Shown: positions 1-8,534 of the stretch, piece by piece | Layout: each line of letters starts with the position of its first letter | Numbering within the stretch: the first letter of the stretch is position 1 | NCBI RefSeq assembly: GCF_020711195.1 | Contig: NZ_JAJFAT010000001.1 | Coordinates: 284,717-326,203, forward strand | From: Halanaerobium polyolivorans | GTDB lineage: Bacteria; Bacillota; Halanaerobiia; Halanaerobiales; Halanaerobiaceae | Reading direction: 5' to 3' | Length of the DNA stretch: 41,487 nucleotides | Notes under the pieces: generated by a model | What the model was told of the DNA's origin: nothing | What the model saw: the letters and a program-made list of their open reading frames with translations, nothing else | The model's database searches: none | Program-made: the position numbers and the translations under genes

Positions 1-498
1 AATCGAAGCAGGGAAGTCTACATCTCCTTCAACATCATTTAAGTCGAACTGTTTTGTTATCAATAGCTCACCTGTTAGCTCTTCATCAGCAAAATAAAAT
101 GTTATATGACTTAAACCATACCAATCTCCACTTGGGGCAAGGGGTGCATGGAGGCCATTACCTGAATTTGCTCCAGGAGTATAATCATATAGATTACCAC
201 CAGGACCACCTTTGACAAAAACATAAGCGATTGTCCTATTAGAATCCCAATCAAATTCTTGACCTCTATTGGTATTATAAACATCAATGGTTATACCACT
301 TCTAGTTGTAGTACCTTCCGGAACTGGATCAAATTTATACGAATCTAATGCTCTAACTTCACTCGGAAGATCTTTATCATTTCCATCCATATATTCAGGC
401 TCAACCGCCAAAACACTAGTAGTTAAAAACACACCAAAAACCATTAACAGTGTTAAAAAAAGAGCTATAAAAATGGCACTCATTCTTTTATTATACAT
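1..498 (-). CDS. Secreted or surface protein, 3' end outside the window
   Basis: The start is the ATG at 498, seven bases after a GGAGG; 166 codons are visible and the frame runs off the left edge. Residues 1-31 form a clear signal peptide: a basic start (MYNKRM), a long hydrophobic stretch, and a cleavage site after SVLA. The mature part is rich in Gly, Asp and aromatic residues, has no further membrane segment in view, and ends with a beta-rich phrase (GELLITKQFDLNDVEG) like the start of Cna-B/prealbumin-type surface domains. It lies downstream of the usher-like barrel gene on the same strand, 231 bases away, so it may be that protein's export substrate or surface partner. I cannot assign a family from this fragment; secretion is well supported, function is not. 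Confidence 0.7.
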   Translation of the reverse strand, partial: MYNKRMSAIFIALFLTLLMVFGVFLTTSVLAVEPEYMDGNDKDLPSEVRALDSYKFDPVPEGTTTRSGITIDVYNTNRGQEFDWDSNRTIAYVFVKGGPGGNLYDYTPGANSGNGLHAPLAPSGDWYGLSHITFYFADEELTGELLITKQFDLNDVEGDVDFPASI

Positions 499-638
499 AA
501 AACATTCCTCCTTATTGATCTTAATACTCTTTGGTAGATTTCACTATTTAGCTCACAGCCAATCAATAAGTTAAGCAGTATTATTCTGGCAGTTAAGAGC
601 CTCAAATAAGCTTAACAAATACTTTATTAACCTCTTAA

Positions 639-682
639 TTAAGACAATAAATATCTTTTGTTTTTTTTGATAATCACCTCCT
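639..682 (-). other. Orphan Shine-Dalgarno with a 12-codon GTG mini-ORF
   Basis: In the gap between the barrel gene and the secreted-protein gene the minus strand carries AGGAGGTGAT (682-673), a near-perfect anti-16S match. No ATG follows. The only reading frame starts at the GTG inside the motif and stops after 12 codons at 639. It could be a leader peptide, the remnant of a lost gene, or chance. Confidence 0.2.
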
Positions 683-729
683 AAAATAGTTTTTTTATAT
701 TTATATTAATCAAATTGAATAATTCTATT

Positions 730-3700
730 TTATTCATTAGAAATTAAATTTATTTTAATTTCTTGATTTATTAATTTATCAGGAGTTATATTAAATTCAT
801 AAATTCCTTGCTCTTTAAGTTTAGTTCCTGCTGGTAAAGATTCTTCTATAACTCTTAATTTATATTCTCCTAAAGGAATATTCTTAACATTAAAACTACC
901 ATCACTTCTACTAAAAATTATTCTGTTGAGTTCTTTAATTTCAAGTTTGATTAAATTTAATGCAATTTCTTCTCTGTCTATGTCTGCAAATGCTTTCTGC
1001 TCAAGATTAATATTGCCTTTTAATTCTCCTAATTGGGTTAAAGCAAATTCTAAGAATATATTTTCATTTTCTCTTATTTGGATAACTTTAGCTTCTGTAA
1101 GCACCTTATATTCTTCTGGAAGTTCTCTTAAGTTAAAACCAACTTTATATAATCCACTTCTCAGGTTTTCAAAAATAAAGATACCATCCTGATCAGTATT
1201 AGTTCTTCTACCATCATTAGAAATACTTATACCTTCTAAAAGAGGATCCCCTGGATCTCTTTTGCCTGAACCATTTAGGTCTAAATAAACAAGACCTGCA
1301 ATAAAAGAGTTATAAGTTTCTCTTTGTATTCTAGGATATTTCTGCCCAATAACTCTAGATGGAGTAAAACCAAGTGCTTGACTTAAATATATAGAAGCCT
1401 CATAAACTGGCTCTTCACTTCTAGATGTAGCATAAGTTCTCTCAAAATTAAAAAGAGCTTCTAAGCCAGAAACTAAATGTCTTTTATAGGCAATTCCAAA
1501 TTTCTTTTGTGAATTTTCTCTATTAGCATAAGGAGCTATATACTCATAATCTAATCTCAATCCCCAGTCATTATCTGGATTTTCATAATCTAAACCAGCA
1601 TTACTCCTAAGATAACTCTCATCTTCAAGAAATGTCTTCTTTACACCTGTTATTAGAGTAATGTTTCTTGGTACATCATGTCTTAAAAATAATTCTACTT
1701 CTTGAACTTCATTTGTTGATTCAATACCATATTTATTTTTTCTGTAATCAACTTCAGTGGAAATTCCAGCTGTTATTGAAGTGAAATCTCCAGTCCTTAG
1801 TCTGACTCTTAAATCAAGATCAGCATCACTTTCAAGTCTTTCACCTTCTAACCAGGTAAAAGAAGATTTTAAACCTCCACTTAAAACTAAATTATCTGTT
1901 AAACTGCTGCTGAGGTTTAATTTAGCAGAAACAAAATCTTCTCGCTTTGCAATTTCACCACTTTCTAAATCATCTTGAAAATTAATATCAGAGATCACAT
2001 ATATAATTTCACTTCCTAAACGAGCAGGACCTCTAAAAGTTCTTCCAGTTAAACTTATATCAAACCAATCACGATTATTTTCTCTCAGATCTAAATTGCG
2101 CCAAAATATTTCTTCTTCTCTACTTCCTAATTCAGCTGCAATAACTAATGAGTTTCTAGCCCTATCACTATAATCAAAAGTTAAATTTATAGAACTTTGC
2201 TCAAAGTTTTCCATATCTAATATAGATCGTTTATTTTCTAAGCCAAGATCTAAATTCCAGTTTTCATTAAGCTCTTTTTCTAAGTTAATTAAAGCTTGTT
2301 GACCTGCTTCTGCATTTGTTCTTTTTTCAACGATAGGTGGTACATAAGCAAGTGATGCTCTAATATAGCCATCTTCTTTAGTATAAAGTGTGCTTGCTCT
2401 TACACCATGCTCTACTAAGTCAACATCTCTACCGGCCAGCCAATCAGCTAAAAAAACTAATGGTAGGTCTTCAGGGCTTACAGCAACTCTTAACAAGCTG
2501 CCAAGGTTATATTCATCAGAATCAGAATTATTATAATTTCTTTCCACTCCAAGCTCCCAGAACAAAGAGCTTCCTGCAGAAGGTGCATATTTTATCTGCA
2601 TACCACCTAGTTCTAGTAATGATTCAGAATCAGATCTTCTATTATTACTACCAAATGTATATATCCCTTCATTAGTTCCTTTTGGAAAGACATTTAAACT
2701 GCCAGCTACTTTTTTTACTATTTCTCTTTCTTTTCCCTCAATATCTTGAATTAAAACTCTAATTATATTTGTTCTTTCTTCTGTAATTGGTACATTTTCA
2801 AAATAATATTTTTCTTCACCCTGGTATAAATATTTACTATCAATCTTTCTATCATTAACATATAAAGTGATAGTACTTCCTTCCTCTGCTTCACCACTAA
2901 TTGCAGTATATGCTCTTCTATCACTTATCTGCTGAATTGGATATTGAAGGTAAAAACCTCTAATATCTGTTCGCCCAATTGTATTAGGAAATCTATATTT
3001 ATTATCACCTATGATAATTATTCTATCATTTTCAATGTTTCTTGCTCTTAAAAGTTTATTTTCAAACTCATATTCCTCACTATCTAAATCATATTCTAAT
3101 CTATGGCCTGTAGAAATAGCCCAATCTCCTGCTCTCCCATAAATATATAAGATTTTATTAAATTCTAAAAAATCATCATTTTCATCATCACTAAATTCAT
3201 AGTCAAAACCAAATTTATATTGAATAGATGCAATATTGAAATCAGGACCAGTTACTTCGGGTACTATTGAAATTTCTTCCGGTCTTTTTTTAATTCTAAG
3301 TTCAGCAATTTCTTTATCATCTTCTTTAACACTTGCGTCATAATCGAGAATTAATTCCTGTTTTCTTGGCTCCCAAATTACTTTTGCACCTGTTAAGTGT
3401 TCAACAAGAGCTACAGCAAGATAAAAATCACCTTCAAGAATTTTAGGAGGATCTTTTGACCAATCTGGAAAATCATAATAAATATTATATTTTAAATCAA
3501 CAATTATATTAATATCTTTTTCTTCATAATAAACCGTCAATAACTTATTATTGCGATCATAGTTTAAATCAATATCCAGCCATCTAGAAAGTGAAACTAT
3601 CGGAATTAAAATATATTCATCCAGTTCTAATATTTCAAAAAAATCATCTTGTCCTACTATTTCAGCTTGGGAACGTATTATAAATTTTACCTGGGTTGGA

Positions 3701-3789
3701 TAGATTTCTGCTTGGAGTGGATAATTATAAAATATAAGTACCAACATTGTTATCAATATTATTAAATCTTTGCGGAGTAAATTTTTCAA
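730..3789 (-). CDS. Usher-like outer-membrane beta-barrel protein with SdrD-B-like C-terminal domains
   Basis: About 1019 residues, read from the TTG at 3789; the upstream GTG at 3798 overlaps the Shine-Dalgarno GGAGG, and the TTG sits eight bases beyond it. A signal peptide ends near residue 27 (PLQA). Residues ~30-150 resemble the copper-amine-oxidase-N-like domain common in Firmicute surface proteins. Residues ~190-825 are alternating polar/hydrophobic strands typical of a large barrel. They include a segment at ~260-362 with the order seen in fimbrial ushers: GD, then RG, then a small Ig-like domain (ISGEAEEGSTITLYVN) resembling the usher plug. The C-terminus has an SdrD-B-like domain (~829-917, GLVYLDLNGSGKRDPGD) and a second Ig/CnaB-like domain. 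No chaperone gene is visible. Outer-membrane location and usher kinship are inferences; the modular layout is seen directly. Confidence 0.65.
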   Translation of the reverse strand: MKNLLRKDLIILITMLVLIFYNYPLQAEIYPTQVKFIIRSQAEIVGQDDFFEILELDEYILIPIVSLSRWLDIDLNYDRNNKLLTVYYEEKDINIIVDLKYNIYYDFPDWSKDPPKILEGDFYLAVALVEHLTGAKVIWEPRKQELILDYDASVKEDDKEIAELRIKKRPEEISIVPEVTGPDFNIASIQYKFGFDYEFSDDENDDFLEFNKILYIYGRAGDWAISTGHRLEYDLDSEEYEFENKLLRARNIENDRIIIIGDNKYRFPNTIGRTDIRGFYLQYPIQQISDRRAYTAISGEAEEGSTITLYVNDRKIDSKYLYQGEEKYYFENVPITEERTNIIRVLIQDIEGKEREIVKKVAGSLNVFPKGTNEGIYTFGSNNRRSDSESLLELGGMQIKYAPSAGSSLFWELGVERNYNNSDSDEYNLGSLLRVAVSPEDLPLVFLADWLAGRDVDLVEHGVRASTLYTKEDGYIRASLAYVPPIVEKRTNAEAGQQALINLEKELNENWNLDLGLENKRSILDMENFEQSSINLTFDYSDRARNSLVIAAELGSREEEIFWRNLDLRENNRDWFDISLTGRTFRGPARLGSEIIYVISDINFQDDLESGEIAKREDFVSAKLNLSSSLTDNLVLSGGLKSSFTWLEGERLESDADLDLRVRLRTGDFTSITAGISTEVDYRKNKYGIESTNEVQEVELFLRHDVPRNITLITGVKKTFLEDESYLRSNAGLDYENPDNDWGLRLDYEYIAPYANRENSQKKFGIAYKRHLVSGLEALFNFERTYATSRSEEPVYEASIYLSQALGFTPSRVIGQKYPRIQRETYNSFIAGLVYLDLNGSGKRDPGDPLLEGISISNDGRRTNTDQDGIFIFENLRSGLYKVGFNLRELPEEYKVLTEAKVIQIRENENIFLEFALTQLGELKGNINLEQKAFADIDREEIALNLIKLEIKELNRIIFSRSDGSFNVKNIPLGEYKLRVIEESLPAGTKLKEQGIYEFNITPDKLINQEIKINLISNE

Positions 3790-3922
3790 TGTTCTCACCT
3801 CCGAGGCTAAAAGATTTTACAAACTTAAACAAACAAAAACAGCTTAATTTTTTATAATTTAAATTAAATTTTAAATAAACAATATATTCCTAAATAAATT
3901 ATAACAAAACACTTAATAAATT

Positions 3923-3954
3923 TTCTCGAAAAATTCTCGAAAAAATCTCGAAAA
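3923..3954. repeat. Three TCTCGA boxes with exact 11-bp spacing
   Basis: TCTCGA followed by an A-tract occurs at 3924-3929, 3935-3940 and 3946-3951, a period of 11 bp. The array is about 135-165 bases upstream of the barrel gene start and in the gap after the PTS operon. The spacing puts the boxes on one face of the helix, as expected for cooperative protein binding or A-tract bending. Confidence 0.5.
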
Positions 3955-4032
3955 CAATAACTATTATTAATAATTATAGCTGCTTTAGAAAAATGAGCTT
4001 ATTAATATAAATAAAAAGTGGATAAAAAGTTA

Positions 4033-4074
4033 GAAACCCAGCCAACACTTATTTAAAAGTGAAAACTGGGTTTC
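4033..4074 (-). terminator. Terminator of the hexitol PTS operon
   Basis: Arms GAAACCCAG (4033-4041) and CTGGGTTTC (4066-4074) are perfectly complementary, with an inner hairpin (CACTT/AAGTG-like). On the minus strand the stem is followed by TAACTTTTTATCC. It lies 24 bases beyond the HPr stop codon. Confidence 0.75.
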
Positions 4075-4097
4075 AATTTATTTATTCTATTTATTCT

Positions 4098-4376
4098 CTA
4101 ATTTGAAATTACAAAATCATTTTCTACCAATGATCTTAAATTTTTAACTGCTTCTTTTTCATCTTGTCCATCAGCAATAATCGTTATTTTATCGTTTTTG
4201 ACAGCTCCCATACTCATTATTGAAATAATACTTTTAGGATTATATTCTTTATTTTCATTACCATTTTTTAAAAGTTTTAACTCTGATTTATATTTTGAAG
4301 CAATTTTTACAAAAAGACCTGCCGGTCTGGCATGAAAGCCTTCTTCATGTTTTAATACAAATTCACTCTTTATCAT
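4098..4376 (-). CDS. HPr-family phosphocarrier protein
   Basis: 92 residues, close to normal HPr length. The active-site motif GFHARPAG gives His15 as the residue phosphorylated by enzyme I. The regulatory-serine region KSIISIMSMG is also present, with Ser49 in the position of Bacillus Ser46, so HPr-kinase control is possible. An AAAGGAG precedes the ATG. It is the last gene of the PTS operon, 24 bases after the dehydrogenase, so it probably supplies phosphate to the operon's own EIICBA. Whether it is the general HPr or a dedicated paralogue cannot be decided from this window. Confidence 0.9.
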   Translation of the reverse strand: MIKSEFVLKHEEGFHARPAGLFVKIASKYKSELKLLKNGNENKEYNPKSIISIMSMGAVKNDKITIIADGQDEKEAVKNLRSLVENDFVISN

Positions 4377-4400
4377 TAATATTTATCTCCTTTATCTAAA

Positions 4401-5657
4401 TTATTTACAGTTATTCAGTAAATATTTTTCTGCTTCTTCTGACCAAAGACCATTATTTTTTTCTATTATTGCTGCTAAATCTGCAAAAATAGGGTTTTGA
4501 TCTGCTTTATTTTTAAAATCATCAATTGCAGTTAATTCCATATCAATACCTGTATATACCAGCTTTTTACCACCAGGTATATTAGGAAGATTTAAAATAG
4601 TGTCTGCTGCACTATCAAGTCCACCAACATGAGTAATCATAGTTGCAGGATTAATTTTACCTTCTGCTGACATTTTTAATGATTCTCTCATATCATCATC
4701 ATTTCCACCAGTTGAACCCATAATGTGAGTTGGTGAATAATGGATTTTGTAAAAATTAACTTCTGCAGAAAATCCTTTATCTGTAGGGCCAGCAAAAAAG
4801 TTCATACAACCATCTCTGCCTAAGATTTGATCACCTTGTTCAACGAGTTCTCTTACAGGAGCATATACAAAAACATCATCATAACCACTCCCACCAACAA
4901 TTTCTTTCAATTCTTTAGGAACATCATCTAAATCAGCAGTGTTAACAAAATGTAATTCAACACCTTGTTTTTTAGCTTCTTCTTGAGTAAATAAAACAGC
5001 TGCTCTGTCCAGACGCTCCTGATCAATATCAGTGACAACTAAAACTGAAGGTTTTCTATCTGCATGTAGTGCATAATCAATTGCTCCTAAGCCCATTGGT
5101 CCAGCAGCTCCAAGCAAAGCAGTTTTACCACCTTCTACAATTCCCATTTTATGAATATAATTATTGCTTTCAGTATGATAAACTGCATGATATCCACCAA
5201 TAATACAAGACATTGGCTCTGAGAGAGATGCTTCATAAAAAGCTTCTCCTTCATATTTTAATAAATAACCTAATTCCATTACTTCTTTAGGAATAATTGC
5301 ATATTCACTATTACCACCAAAATATGGATAAGAATATCCAGGTGCATAAGGGCTACCTTTATAATTTAAAGCAGGTTGTACGGCAAATTTTTGGCCTACT
5401 TCAAATTCATCTTTTAGCTCTTCCCCAACCTCTACAATTTCACCTGCAAACTCATGTCCGGTTAAAGTCGGATTTTCTGCCACATCATCTGGAACTCTCT
5501 TATGTCTAGCTCCCTGTATAACAGCTTTATAGGTTGACATGCAAATACTATTTGAAATAATTTTGGCCAATATTTCATCATCATTAATTTCTGGTAATTC
5601 AAACTCTTCCAGCCTTAAATCATTTTCTCCATATAATCTAACAGCTCTTGTTTTCAT
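4401..5657 (-). CDS. Zinc-dependent MDR dehydrogenase, SorE/YggP type (sugar/hexitol-phosphate)
   Basis: 418 residues from the ATG at 5657, which follows AAAGGTG. The medium-chain dehydrogenase layout is clear. There is a catalytic-zinc Cys39 (SICMSTYK), GHEF at residues 67-70, Glu in LSEPMSC near 147, and a nucleotide-binding glycine motif GAAGPMGLG near 183-191. The four-cysteine structural-zinc lobe of classical alcohol dehydrogenases is absent. The N-terminus (MKTRAVRLYG, HKRVPDDVA) closely recalls L-sorbose-1-phosphate reductase SorE and E. coli YggP; the latter sits beside the cryptic mannitol PTS genes cmtAB. SorE works on the carbon next to the phosphorylated carbon. Lying between a 1-phosphofructokinase gene and HPr, this enzyme probably oxidises the PTS product mannitol-1-phosphate, perhaps to fructose-1-phosphate. 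Family is firm, substrate is inferred. Confidence 0.8.
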   Translation of the reverse strand: MKTRAVRLYGENDLRLEEFELPEINDDEILAKIISNSICMSTYKAVIQGARHKRVPDDVAENPTLTGHEFAGEIVEVGEELKDEFEVGQKFAVQPALNYKGSPYAPGYSYPYFGGNSEYAIIPKEVMELGYLLKYEGEAFYEASLSEPMSCIIGGYHAVYHTESNNYIHKMGIVEGGKTALLGAAGPMGLGAIDYALHADRKPSVLVVTDIDQERLDRAAVLFTQEEAKKQGVELHFVNTADLDDVPKELKEIVGGSGYDDVFVYAPVRELVEQGDQILGRDGCMNFFAGPTDKGFSAEVNFYKIHYSPTHIMGSTGGNDDDMRESLKMSAEGKINPATMITHVGGLDSAADTILNLPNIPGGKKLVYTGIDMELTAIDDFKNKADQNPIFADLAAIIEKNNGLWSEEAEKYLLNNCK

Positions 5658-5670
5658 TATAATCACCTTT

Positions 5671-6600
5671 CTAAATATAGTAATATCTTATTTTTTCCTT
5701 TAGATTATCAACATCTTCTTTTTTACCCATTTCAGTACCATCATTAATTAAACTTGCACTACTACAAGCTGCTGCAAGAGTTATCATTTCACTAGTAGCA
5801 AAATTATTATCTAAGCCTATTGCAAGGCCAGCAACCATTGCATCCCCAGCTCCAACAGTACTTTTAACATCTAATTTAAGTGCTTCTATTTTTATTTCTT
5901 CATCTTTTGTTAAAAACACAGCTCCCTGCTCACCAAGTGAAAGCATTATTATTTCAACTCCATAGCGGAAAAACCCTTTAGCTGCTTCAATCATATCTTC
6001 TTCTTTATTGAAATCTCCACCATAATAGAGAGCTAATTCATGCTCATTTGGTTTAATTAAGCTAGGGCCAGCTTTTAAAGCATTTTCAAACAGAACTCCA
6101 TCTGCATCTAAAATAGTTTTAATCTCTTGCTGGTGAGCAATTTCTATTATTTCCTGATAAATATTATTCTTTACTCCATCAGGAACACTGCCTGATAAAA
6201 CCAGCACATCACCCTTTTTTAAATCTGAAAAGAGCTCTTTTTTTAATTCAATTATTTTATCATTACTAACATAAACACCTTTTTCATTTATATCTGTAAA
6301 AGTATTTTGGCTTTTATCAACCATTTTTAGATTAGTTCTAGTCTCTCCCTCAACCTCAATAAAATGATGCTTAATATTTTCTTTTTCCAATTCTTTTCTT
6401 ATAAAAGATCCGGCATCACCACCTAAAAATCCTGAAGCAGTGGTAATGCCACCTAAATTATTTATCATTTTTGAGACATTTATTCCTTTACCTCCAGCAT
6501 CACGAAAAACTTTTTTGATTCTATTTAAACTATCAAGTTTAAAATCTTCTACAATTATTGTTTTGTCTAGAGCTGGATTTAAAGTTAATGTTTTAATCAT
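5671..6600 (-). CDS. fruK: 1-phosphofructokinase (PfkB family)
   Basis: 309 residues, normal for the family. Visible motifs are the N-terminal substrate motif GGKGINVS (36-43), the ETRTN region (~86-90) and the C-terminal PfkB signature VGAGDAMVAG, with catalytic Asp253. FruK converts fructose-1-phosphate to fructose-1,6-bisphosphate in the cytosol. LacC-type tagatose-6-phosphate kinase is the main alternative, but the N-terminus MIKTLTLNPALDKT favours FruK. The gene lies 44 bases after the EIICBA gene and 13 bases before the dehydrogenase gene. A fructose-1-phosphate kinase inside a mannitol-type PTS operon is the key hint that the hexitol enters glycolysis as fructose-1-phosphate. Confidence 0.88.
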   Translation of the reverse strand: MIKTLTLNPALDKTIIVEDFKLDSLNRIKKVFRDAGGKGINVSKMINNLGGITTASGFLGGDAGSFIRKELEKENIKHHFIEVEGETRTNLKMVDKSQNTFTDINEKGVYVSNDKIIELKKELFSDLKKGDVLVLSGSVPDGVKNNIYQEIIEIAHQQEIKTILDADGVLFENALKAGPSLIKPNEHELALYYGGDFNKEEDMIEAAKGFFRYGVEIIMLSLGEQGAVFLTKDEEIKIEALKLDVKSTVGAGDAMVAGLAIGLDNNFATSEMITLAAACSSASLINDGTEMGKKEDVDNLKEKIRYYYI

Positions 6601-6644
6601 ATTTATATCAATCCTTAATTGTTTGTTATAGTTTACAGTAACTT

Positions 6645-8531
6645 CTACAGAGTAAACTTATTATAGATATAATCAAGATCATCTGTTTTTCTTAACTTTT
6701 CTGCTGTTTCATCTTCTTCAATAAGCTCAGATAAATTAGCTAAGACCTTTAAATGTTCATTACCAAGGCCAGCAATACCAATTACAAGATAAGCAGTATT
6801 TCCATCAAAATCTACTCCTTCTGGGAATTGGAGAATTGAAATACCTGTTTTTTTAATTTTCTTTTTAGCACTTCCAACACCATGTGGTATTGCTACTCCC
6901 TGACCGATATAAGTTGTTAGGTCTTCTTCCCTTTCTAACATTGCATCAATATAGTCTTCATCAACATATCCGCTCTCATATAGAAGATTACCAGCCATTT
7001 TAATTGCTTCATCTCTCTCAACACTTTCAAGTCCAAGTTTAATATTCTTTTTCTGCAAAACATCTTGACTTAATTTATCTTCAGACTCTTTTTTTTCTGC
7101 TTTTACTTCAGTTTTTTTTTCTTCTAAACCTGCTTTAATTCTATTAGTTATCATGTCATAGGCAGGTGTTTGTAAGAAATCATCAATTGAAACATGTTCT
7201 GCCTGAGGAGCAGCTTTTTTTGCTCGCTCTGTTAAATTTTTATGAGTAATAACTATTTGGGCATCCTGTGGTATCTCTTCAATTGCTTTATTTACAACTG
7301 TAATATCAGAGCCAATATTCTCTAATTTTTTCCGGAGTCTACTTGCCCCCATTGCACTTGAACCCATTCCAGCATCACAAGCAAATACTATTTTATTTAT
7401 TTCATCTGCATTATACTCTTTTTGTCCTGCAGTTTTTTCAGTATGCAGATCTCTACCTTTCATATCTCTTAACTTAGTTGTAGCTGCATCTAGACTTAAT
7501 TCTTCACCTCTATCAGCAGACCTTTTAATCAATGCTGAGGCTATTACAAATGATACAATTGTAGAAACTACTACTCCAGAAAGAACTGAGAATAATGCTC
7601 CTCTTGGTGTCATGGCAATATAAGCAAAGATACTACCTGGTGATGGTGTAGCCACTAATCCAGCACCTAATAAGTTAAAGGTAAATATTCCACTAGCTCC
7701 ACCACCGATAACAGCTAATAAAAGTGAAGGCTTCATTAAAACATATGGGAAATATATTTCGTGTATTCCACCAAAGAAATGAATTATAATTGCACCTGGA
7801 GCAGATTGTTTAATCATACCTTTAGCAAAGATCCAGTAAGCCAGCAGCACACCTAAACCTGGGCCAGGATTGGTTTCTAGCATAAAGAAAATTGATCTTC
7901 CTGTCTCAGCTGCTTCTTGAATTCCTAAAGGACTTAAAACACCATGATTGATAGCATTATTTAAAAATAATACTTTAGCAGGCTCAACAAAGATTGAAGC
8001 AAGTGGTAATAAACCCTGATTAACAATTACTTCTACTCCAGCAGCTAGTGCTGTGTTTAAACCTAAAACAACAGGTCCAATCACCTGATAAGCTAAGATT
8101 GCCAAGGCTCCACCAACTATACCAGCTGAAAAATTGCTGACCAGCATTTCAAATCCGGATTTAACATTTCCCTCAAAAAGTTGATCAACTTTTTTAATTG
8201 TATAACCACCAAATGGCCCCATTACCATAGCTCCGATAAACATTGGTATATCAGAACCAACAATAACACCCATGGTTGCAACAGCACCAATTACTCCCCC
8301 TCTAATACCTGCTACTAACTTACCACCTGAAAAGGCAATTAATAGGGGTAAAAGATAAGTTATCATAGGTCCTACTAAAGAAGCCAGCCCTTCATTTGGA
8401 AGCCATCCTGTTGGGATAAATAAAGCTGTAATTAAACCCCAGGCGATAAACGCTCCAATATTAGGCATTACCATTCCACTTAAAAATCTACCAAAACTCT
8501 GTACACTATTTTGAAAACTATTTTTAGACAT
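6645..8531 (-). CDS. mtlA: PTS mannitol-type transporter EIICBA
   Basis: 628 residues with the full three-domain layout of E. coli MtlA. The membrane EIIC (1-~335) carries NNAINHG and GGIHEIYFPY, with Glu258 matching E. coli Glu257. EIIB has the phospho-cysteine Cys385 (FACDAGMGSSAMG), against E. coli Cys384. EIIA has the phospho-histidine His550 (GVAIPHG), against His554. A Lys/Glu-rich linker (~470-492) joins B and A. It imports and phosphorylates a hexitol, most likely mannitol, giving mannitol-1-phosphate. The Shine-Dalgarno AAGGAGG lies inside the last codons of the activator gene, three bases upstream, which suggests translational coupling. A related hexitol substrate cannot be excluded. 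Confidence 0.92.
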   Translation of the reverse strand: MSKNSFQNSVQSFGRFLSGMVMPNIGAFIAWGLITALFIPTGWLPNEGLASLVGPMITYLLPLLIAFSGGKLVAGIRGGVIGAVATMGVIVGSDIPMFIGAMVMGPFGGYTIKKVDQLFEGNVKSGFEMLVSNFSAGIVGGALAILAYQVIGPVVLGLNTALAAGVEVIVNQGLLPLASIFVEPAKVLFLNNAINHGVLSPLGIQEAAETGRSIFFMLETNPGPGLGVLLAYWIFAKGMIKQSAPGAIIIHFFGGIHEIYFPYVLMKPSLLLAVIGGGASGIFTFNLLGAGLVATPSPGSIFAYIAMTPRGALFSVLSGVVVSTIVSFVIASALIKRSADRGEELSLDAATTKLRDMKGRDLHTEKTAGQKEYNADEINKIVFACDAGMGSSAMGASRLRKKLENIGSDITVVNKAIEEIPQDAQIVITHKNLTERAKKAAPQAEHVSIDDFLQTPAYDMITNRIKAGLEEKKTEVKAEKKESEDKLSQDVLQKKNIKLGLESVERDEAIKMAGNLLYESGYVDEDYIDAMLEREEDLTTYIGQGVAIPHGVGSAKKKIKKTGISILQFPEGVDFDGNTAYLVIGIAGLGNEHLKVLANLSELIEEDETAEKLRKTDDLDYIYNKFTL

Positions 8532-8534
8532 TTA

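Noticed and set aside
287-574. Plus-strand ORF of 95 codons
   Set aside because: It lies antisense to the signal-peptide gene at 1-498, which has a proper ribosome site and signal peptide; the plus-strand product has no recognisable feature.
3921-3960. TCTCGA repeats as a CRISPR-like array
   Set aside because: The units are only 6-11 bases with no spacers, so this cannot be a CRISPR array; kept only as a regulatory repeat.
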